Assembly (NCBI GenBank): GCA_035294725.1
Contig: DATGKK010000093.1
Span: 1 to 37,935, forward strand
Length of the DNA: 37,935 bases
From: DATGKK01 sp035294725
GTDB taxonomy: Bacteria > Actinomycetota > Acidimicrobiia > Acidimicrobiales > Bog-793
Direction: 5' to 3'
Below, one piece after another: positions 32,578-37,935 of the stretch (its first letter is position 1; each line of letters begins with the position of its first letter). The position numbers and the translations under genes were made by a program. The notes under the pieces are model-generated. The model did not search any database. It saw only the letters and a list, made by a program, of their open reading frames with translations, and had not been told where the DNA came from.

Positions 32578-33303
32578 TCACCCGGCGAGCGCTGAGGCGA
32601 CCTCCTCGTGCACCGACGCGGCCGCCCGCTCGGGGTCCGGCCCCGCTGTCACGGTCCGGCCGACGACGAGGAGGTCGGCGCCCGCCGAGATTGCCGCCCC
32701 GGGGGTCGCCACCCTCGACTGGTCGTTCCGGGGGGCGCCCGGGAGGCGGATGCCGGGAACGGTCACGACGAGGTCCTCGGCCCCAGGCACCTCGGTCAGC
32801 AGCCCGAGGTCGCCCGCGGCGCAGACGATGCCGGCGCACCCCGCCCGGACGGCAAGCTCGGTGCGGGCGACGAGGTCCTCAGGGCGGGCGACGGCGTCGC
32901 TCGTGAGGACGGTGACCGCGAGGATGCCGGAGCGGAGTCGGGGGCCCTCGGCGAGCGCCCGCGACCCTGCGGCCCCGCTCGCGAACCCCTCCACGGCGGC
33001 GGCCACCATCTCCGGGCCGCCTTGGCCGTGGACCGTGAGGAGGCTCACGCCGAGAGCCGCGGCCCGCTCGGCGGCCCCGGCGACGGTGTTCGGGATGTCG
33101 TGGAGCTTGAGGTCGAGGAAGACGGCGAGCCCCTCGTCGAGCGCGGCTCGGACGACGGAGGGACCCTCGGCCACGAACAGCTCGAGGCCGATCTTGGCGA
33201 CGGCGAAGAAGGGCGCCAAGCGGCGCGCGAGCTGAATGGCCGTGGCCGCGTCCGGAACGTCGAGGGCGAGGGCGAGGTGGTCCCGGGCTGTGGACTCAGG
33301 CAT
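32578..33303 (-). CDS. pyrF: Orotidine 5'-phosphate decarboxylase
   Basis: Last step of UMP synthesis. The 241-residue TIM barrel has the catalytic Asp-Lys-Asp triad in LDLKLHDIPNTV (Asp64, Lys66, Asp69), an N-terminal LALDVPDAATA strand, and the phosphate-binding end VTVPGIRLPG with LVVGRTVT. This is the bacterial type 1 form, not the longer type found in mycobacteria. ATG 33303 has GGAGGAG 5 nt upstream. It follows pyrD by 12 nt and closes the carAB-pyrD-pyrF operon. Confidence 0.96.
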   Translation of the reverse strand: MPESTARDHLALALDVPDAATAIQLARRLAPFFAVAKIGLELFVAEGPSVVRAALDEGLAVFLDLKLHDIPNTVAGAAERAAALGVSLLTVHGQGGPEMVAAAVEGFASGAAGSRALAEGPRLRSGILAVTVLTSDAVARPEDLVARTELAVRAGCAGIVCAAGDLGLLTEVPGAEDLVVTVPGIRLPGAPRNDQSRVATPGAAISAGADLLVVGRTVTAGPDPERAAASVHEEVASALAG

Positions 33304-33315
33304 GCGAGCTCCTCC

Positions 33316-34323
33316 TCACTCGTCACTCGTCACCGGCGCGGGCCGGCACGCGGCACCGACGATCTCGGCGACCGAGCGGGCCCCCAGTGCGGCCAGGCAG
33401 CGCTCGAGATCTGCGAGGACCCGGGCCGGCGCCCGCGGGTCGGCGAGCGTGGCCGTCCCGACTTGGACGGCGTCGGCACCGGCCATGAGGAGCCGCGCGG
33501 CTCCCTCGCCGTCGCTCACGCCGCCGACGCCGATGATCCCCGCCTCGGGGAAGGCCCGGCGGCACTCGTAGACCGCCCTCAGGGCGACCGAGTGGAGGGC
33601 TGGCCCTGACAGGCCGCCCCCGACGCCGCCGAGCGCCGGCCGCCGCCCGGGAAGGTCGATGGCGAGACCGAGCAGCGTGTTGACGAGCGTGAGGCCGTCG
33701 GCGCCCGCCTCGAGGGCGGCGCCGGCCACCTCGATGAGCTCGGAGGTGTTCGGCGAGAGCTTCACGAACAGGGGCAGCCCGCACCGGGCGAGTGCGCCCC
33801 GGCAGGCGCTCACCACCTCGGCCGTCGCCGGGGCCGAGTGCGCGAACATCCGGGAGCGGTCCTCGAGGTTCGGGCAGCTGACGTTCGCCTCGAGCGCCAC
33901 GGCCGAGCCGCCCGGGAGGTCGGCGACGGCCTCGGCCGCCTCGGCGAACTCTTCGACTCGCCTCCCCCAGATGCTCACGACCACGCGGGCTCCCGCCGCC
34001 CGGAGCGCGGGGAGCTCGGTGCGCGACCAGGCCGCGATGCCCGGTCCCTGGAGCCCGACGCTGTTCAGCATCCCGCCCGGCACCGGGCAGAGCCGCAGGG
34101 GCGGGTTGCCGGCCCAGGCGAACGCGGCGAGGGACTTCACGACCACGGCACCGAGGGTGGAGAGGTCGACGTAGGCGCCGAGCTCTGCTCCATGGCCGGC
34201 GGTGCCCGCCGCCGTCATCACCGGGTTCGGCAGCAAGAGCGGCCCGACGCTCGCCGAAAGGTCGACGACGGGCCCGGTGCCGTGACGGCGTCTTCGGCCA
34301 CGGCGCATCCTCGCGAGGCTCAC
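33316..34323 (-). CDS. pyrD: Dihydroorotate dehydrogenase, class 1
   Basis: Oxidises dihydroorotate to orotate with FMN. The 335-residue protein has the class 1 marker, a catalytic Cys in NVSCPN (Cys150); class 2 enzymes use Ser here. It also has MTAAGTAGHGAE at the FMN phosphate end, LFVKLSPN, GGVGGGLSGPALHSVALR and IIGVGGVSDGEGA. The GTG at 34323 overlaps the carB stop as GTGA; an ATG at codon 6 is possible, with a very basic first 14 residues either way. No pyrK (the Fe-S/FAD partner of class 1B) is found between carB and pyrF, so the electron acceptor is unclear. Confidence 0.94.
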   Translation of the reverse strand: MSLARMRRGRRRRHGTGPVVDLSASVGPLLLPNPVMTAAGTAGHGAELGAYVDLSTLGAVVVKSLAAFAWAGNPPLRLCPVPGGMLNSVGLQGPGIAAWSRTELPALRAAGARVVVSIWGRRVEEFAEAAEAVADLPGGSAVALEANVSCPNLEDRSRMFAHSAPATAEVVSACRGALARCGLPLFVKLSPNTSELIEVAGAALEAGADGLTLVNTLLGLAIDLPGRRPALGGVGGGLSGPALHSVALRAVYECRRAFPEAGIIGVGGVSDGEGAARLLMAGADAVQVGTATLADPRAPARVLADLERCLAALGARSVAEIVGAACRPAPVTSDE

Positions 34324-37300
34324 GGCTCCCCGTGGAACTCCTGGAGCGACCGCACCTCGAGCGTGAGCCGGCCCCAGTCGGCGATGCCGTTCGCCGCCGC
34401 CTTCGCAGCGGCCACGGTCGTGAGGCAGGGGACCCGGCTCGCCGAGGCAGCCTGCCGGATGTAGGCGCCGTCGGCCCGCGGCCCGCGGCCCCGGGGCGTG
34501 TTCACGACGAGGCGGACCTTGCCTCCCGCGATCAGCTCTACGGCGTCGGGGCGGCCGGTCACCTCGGCCTCGCCGACCTTTGCCACCACCGCATCGACGT
34601 CGATCCCGTGCTCGGCGAAGTACCGGCCCGTGCCCTCGGTGGCCACGATCGAGAAGCCGAGCCCGGCGAACATCCGCGCCGCTTCGAGGCCGGCCGCCTT
34701 GTCACGATCGGCGAGCGACATGAAGATCGCTCCCTCGGCGGGGAGGCGGCTGCCCGCCGCGATCTGGCTCTTCGCGAAGGCGAGCCCGAAGGTCCGGTCG
34801 ATGCCCATCACCTCGCCCGTCGAGCGCATCTCGGGCCCAAGGAGCGAGTCGACGCCGGGGAAGCGGTCGAAGGGCAGCACCGCCTCCTTCACCGCCCAGT
34901 GCGTGCTGCTCGCGCGCCAGTCCCGCTCGGGAAGGAGGCCCTCGGCGCGAAGCTCGGCAAGGGTCGCCCCGACGAGCACGCGGGCCGCCACCTTGGCGAG
35001 CGGCACCCCCGTCGCCTTCGCCACGAACGGCAGGGTGCGCGAGGCGCGGGGGTTCGCCTCGATCACGAACACCTGACCCTGCTTCACGGCGTACTGGACG
35101 TTGATCGGCCCCTGCACGCTGAGCGCGTGGGCGATGCGGCGGGTGTGCTCTTCGATGAGCGCGACGACCTCTGGCGGCAGGGTCGGCGGCGGGATGGCGC
35201 AGGCCGAGTCGCCCGAGTGGACCCCGGCCTCCTCGACGTGCTCCATCACGGCTCCGATGACGACCTCGCCGAGGCCGTCACGCACGGCGTCGACGTCGAC
35301 CTCGATCGCGTCCTCGAGGAAGCGGTCGACGAGGATGGGCCGCTCGGTCGGCAGGGTGCCCTCCGAGCCGAGGGCGAGCGACGAGAAAGCGAGCTCGAGC
35401 CCCTCGTCGTCGTAGACGATCTCCATCGCCCGCCCCCCGAGCACGTAGCTCGGCCGGACGAGGGCGGGGAAGCCGATCCGATCGACGATGGAGCGGGCCT
35501 CCTCGAGCGAGCGGGCGGTGCCGCCGGCCGGCTGGGGGATCTCGAGCCGCCCGCACAGCGCCGACCATTGCTCGCGGTCCTCGGCCGTGTCGATCGCCTC
35601 GGGCGTCGTCCCGAGGACGAGCTCGGCGGGGAGCCGGCCGGCCAGCTTGAGGGGCGTCTGGCCTCCGAGGGCGACGACGACGCCCACGACGCCTCCCCCT
35701 CCGGCCGCCTGTTCGGCGTCGATCACGTCGAGGACGGACTCCTGCGTCACGGGCTCGAAGTAGAGCCGGTCGGAGGTGTCGTAGTCGGTCGAGACCGTCT
35801 CCGGGTTGCAGTTCACCATGACGGTCTCGTACCCCGCCTCGCGAAGCGCTGACGAGGCGTGGACGCAGCAGTAGTCGAACTCGATCCCCTGACCGATCCG
35901 GTTCGGGCCCGACCCGAGGATGACCACGCGCGGGCGGTGGGCGGGGCGGACCTCGTCCTCGTCCTCGTAGGTGGCGTAGTGGTAGGGGGTCTCGGCGGCG
36001 AACTCCGCCCCGCAGGTGTCGACGGTCTTGAAGGTCGGTCGCACGCCGGTGGCGAGGCGGGCGGCCCTCACGGCGGTCTCCTCCACGCCGATGAGGTAGG
36101 CGATCTGGGCATCGCCGAAGCCGAGCCGCTTCAACCGGCGCCATCCCTGCCGATCGAGCGAGGAGAGCACCGCCGCTCCGCCCTCGGCCCGCGCCCTGTG
36201 CTCGAGGCGGAGCCGTTCGCCCACGATGAGCTCGATCTGGTCGAGGAACCACGGGTCGATCCCGGTCGCGCGGGCGAGGTCCTCGACGCTCGTGCCGCGC
36301 CGGAGCGCCGACTCGAGCTGGAAGAGGCGGTCCGGCGTCGGGACCTTGGCCCGCTCGACGAGGTCGGCCGTCGGGACCGCGTCGTAGCTCGCCTCGGCCG
36401 GGTCCGCGTTGAGGCCCTGGCGGCCGCGTTCGATCCCCCGCAGCGCCTTTTGCAGCGACTCGGGGAAGGTCCTCCCGATCGCCATGGCCTCCCCCACCGA
36501 TTGCATCCTCGTGCCGAGGGCGTCAGGGGCGCCGGGGAGCTTCTCGAAGGCCCACCGCGGGACCTTCGTCACGACGTAGTCGATGGTCGGCTCGAAGCTC
36601 GCCGGGGTCGCCTTCGTGATGTCGTTCGCGACCTCGTCGAGGGTGTAGCCGACCGCGAGCCGGGCGGCGATCTTCGCGATCGGGAACCCGGTCGCCTTCG
36701 AGGCAAGCGCCGAGGAGCGCGAGACGCGCGGGTTCATCTCGATCACGAGCATCTCGCCGGAGCGGGGGTCGACGGCGAACTGGATGTTCGAGCCGCCGGT
36801 CTCGACGCCGACCCGGCGGATGCAGGCAAAGGCAGCGTCCCGCATGGCCTGGTACTCCACGTCGGAGAGGGTCTGGGCCGGGGCCACCGTGACGGAGTCG
36901 CCGGTGTGGACCCCCATCGGGTCGAAGTTCTCGATCGTGCAGACGACGACGCAGTTGTCGACCCGGTCGCGCATGACCTCGAGCTCGAACTCCTTCCACC
37001 CCGCGATGGAGTGCTCGACGAGGATCTCGCCGACCGGGCTCGCCGCCAGCCCCTCGCGGGCGAGCCTCAGGAACTGCTCCTCGTCGTGGGCGATCCCGGT
37101 CCCGGCGCCGCCGAGGATGAACGAGGGCCGCACGATGATCGGGAAGCCGATCTCCCGGGCGATCGCCACCGCCTCCTCCAGGTGGTGCGCGAAGCCCGAG
37201 GCCGGTACGGCGAGGCCGATCTCCGTCATGGCCTGCTTGAACAGGTCCCGGTTCTCGGCGGTGTGGATCGCCCTCGAGCTGGCGCCGATCAGCTGGACGC

Positions 37301-37634
37301 GAAAGGCGTCGAGGACGCCGCCGTCGGCGAGCCGCGTGGCGAGGTTGAGGGCCGTCTGGCCACCCATCGTCGGCAGCAGGGCTGAGGGTCGCTCGCGCTC
37401 GATGATCGCCTCGAGCACGTCGACGTCGAGCGGCTCGACGTAGGTGCGGTCGGCGAGCTCGGGGTCGGTCATGATCGTGGCCGGGTTCGAGTTCGCGAGG
37501 ATGACCCGGTACCCCTCCTCGCGCAGCACGCGGCAGGCCTGGGTCCCCGAGTAGTCGAACTCGCAGGCCTGCCCGATCACGATCGGGCCCGACCCGATGA
37601 CGAGGATCGACTCGAGGTCGTCACGCCGGGGCAT
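34320..37634 (-). CDS. carB: Carbamoyl-phosphate synthase large subunit
   Basis: Makes carbamoyl phosphate from bicarbonate, ATP and ammonia passed from CarA. The 1104-residue protein has two tandem ATP-grasp halves. Half 1 begins ILVIGSGPIVIGQACEFDYS and has VIEMNPRVSRSSALASKATG. Half 2 begins VVILGSGPNRIGQGIEFDY and has VIEANPRASRTLPFVAKATG. A C-terminal MGS-like allosteric domain (about 960-1104, with KVRLVVNTPRGRG) completes it; length is normal. ATG 37634 is 8 nt after the carA stop, and its stop overlaps pyrD. UMP control through the C-terminal domain is expected from the family. Confidence 0.97.
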   Translation of the reverse strand: MPRRDDLESILVIGSGPIVIGQACEFDYSGTQACRVLREEGYRVILANSNPATIMTDPELADRTYVEPLDVDVLEAIIERERPSALLPTMGGQTALNLATRLADGGVLDAFRVQLIGASSRAIHTAENRDLFKQAMTEIGLAVPASGFAHHLEEAVAIAREIGFPIIVRPSFILGGAGTGIAHDEEQFLRLAREGLAASPVGEILVEHSIAGWKEFELEVMRDRVDNCVVVCTIENFDPMGVHTGDSVTVAPAQTLSDVEYQAMRDAAFACIRRVGVETGGSNIQFAVDPRSGEMLVIEMNPRVSRSSALASKATGFPIAKIAARLAVGYTLDEVANDITKATPASFEPTIDYVVTKVPRWAFEKLPGAPDALGTRMQSVGEAMAIGRTFPESLQKALRGIERGRQGLNADPAEASYDAVPTADLVERAKVPTPDRLFQLESALRRGTSVEDLARATGIDPWFLDQIELIVGERLRLEHRARAEGGAAVLSSLDRQGWRRLKRLGFGDAQIAYLIGVEETAVRAARLATGVRPTFKTVDTCGAEFAAETPYHYATYEDEDEVRPAHRPRVVILGSGPNRIGQGIEFDYCCVHASSALREAGYETVMVNCNPETVSTDYDTSDRLYFEPVTQESVLDVIDAEQAAGGGGVVGVVVALGGQTPLKLAGRLPAELVLGTTPEAIDTAEDREQWSALCGRLEIPQPAGGTARSLEEARSIVDRIGFPALVRPSYVLGGRAMEIVYDDEGLELAFSSLALGSEGTLPTERPILVDRFLEDAIEVDVDAVRDGLGEVVIGAVMEHVEEAGVHSGDSACAIPPPTLPPEVVALIEEHTRRIAHALSVQGPINVQYAVKQGQVFVIEANPRASRTLPFVAKATGVPLAKVAARVLVGATLAELRAEGLLPERDWRASSTHWAVKEAVLPFDRFPGVDSLLGPEMRSTGEVMGIDRTFGLAFAKSQIAAGSRLPAEGAIFMSLADRDKAAGLEAARMFAGLGFSIVATEGTGRYFAEHGIDVDAVVAKVGEAEVTGRPDAVELIAGGKVRLVVNTPRGRGPRADGAYIRQAASASRVPCLTTVAAAKAAANGIADWGRLTLEVRSLQEFHGEP

Positions 37635-37642
37635 GCGGCCCC

Positions 37643-37935
37643 CTACCGCCGCCGGGACGCTGCGGACTCGTCCATCAGCGCCTCGAACTCGGCGAAGAGA
37701 TAGCGCGCATCGTGGGGGCCCGGTGCCGCTTCGGGGTGGTACTGCACCGAGAAGGCACGGGCGCCCGGGTGGCGCAGCCCCTCGTTGACCCCGTCGTTGA
37801 GGTTGACGTGGGTCACCTCGGCCCCCCGCACGGTCGAGGCGTCGACGGCGTAGTTGTGGTTCTGGCTGGTGATCTCGACCGTGCCCCGAGCCAGGTGCTG
37901 GACGGGGTGGTTGGCCCCGTGGTGACCGAAGGGGA
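37643..37935 (-). CDS. carA: Carbamoyl-phosphate synthase small (glutaminase) subunit, C-terminal fragment
   Basis: Only the last 96 residues are in the window; the gene continues past 37935. The fragment shows PFGHHGANHPVQHL, VEITSQNHNYAVD and VQYHPEAAPGPHD, the latter with the His and Glu of the class I amidotransferase triad. The catalytic Cys would lie upstream, outside the window. carB begins 8 nt after its stop, the normal carAB arrangement. Confidence 0.95.
   Translation of the reverse strand, partial: PFGHHGANHPVQHLARGTVEITSQNHNYAVDASTVRGAEVTHVNLNDGVNEGLRHPGARAFSVQYHPEAAPGPHDARYLFAEFEALMDESAASRRR

Overview
The window is a gene-dense stretch (about 95% coding) of a very GC-rich actinobacterial chromosome. 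The evidence is the actinobacterial integration host factor gene (mihF) next to gmk, rpoZ, coaBC, metK and a helicase-dead priA, the rpsO-pnp-pepR cluster, the dapA-rnj-ftsK cluster, widespread GTG/TTG starts, 4-bp gene overlaps and near-leaderless promoters. The exact lineage cannot be fixed from sequence alone. A class 1 pyrD, a type 1 pyrF and the sporadic transporter insertions suggest a deep branch such as Acidimicrobiia rather than Mycobacterium or Streptomyces (inference). Every gene I can support lies on the minus strand, so transcription runs from 37.9 kb towards 1.

Right part (37935 to 32578): the pyrimidine operon carA (partial)-carB-pyrD-pyrF. An insertion follows (32418 to 29191): an orphan family 5 solute-binding lipoprotein, and a NiCoT nickel/cobalt permease with its own promoter, which carries a Nur-box-like dyad. 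Then comes the core block mihF-gmk-rpoZ-coaBC-metK-priA (29064 to 23330): nucleoid protein, GMP kinase, RNA polymerase omega, coenzyme A and SAM synthesis, and replication restart.

Middle part: rpsO-pnp-pepR (23155 to 19054), with structured RNA around the rpsO start and between rpsO and pnp. Next is a peptide-type ABC importer, dppA-dppDF(fused)-dppC-dppB (18842 to 12747), closed by a strong hairpin.

Left part: dapB, an orphan beta-class DNA methyltransferase with an overlapping TetR gene, a second TetR gene with an operator-like dyad over its promoter that leads into a diiron ferritin-like protein, then dapA-rnj, ftsK, a D-Ala-D-Ala carboxypeptidase, thrB, and the start of an LLM flavin oxidoreductase. 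dapA and dapB (lysine/diaminopimelate), the carboxypeptidase (peptidoglycan) and ftsK (septation) form a cell-wall/division theme.

The most unusual observations are: (1) gmk, priA and pepR each lack any ATG/GTG/TTG start upstream of essential conserved sequence and appear to begin at CTG, next to or overlapping the upstream stop codon; (2) a Nur-box-like site over the nickel permease promoter; (3) a 14-bp tandem repeat at the dapB stop codon that can form two mutually exclusive hairpins; (4) an 8-bp-arm dyad inside a near-leaderless TetR promoter; (5) leaderless promoters of one shape in front of both dapA and dapB.
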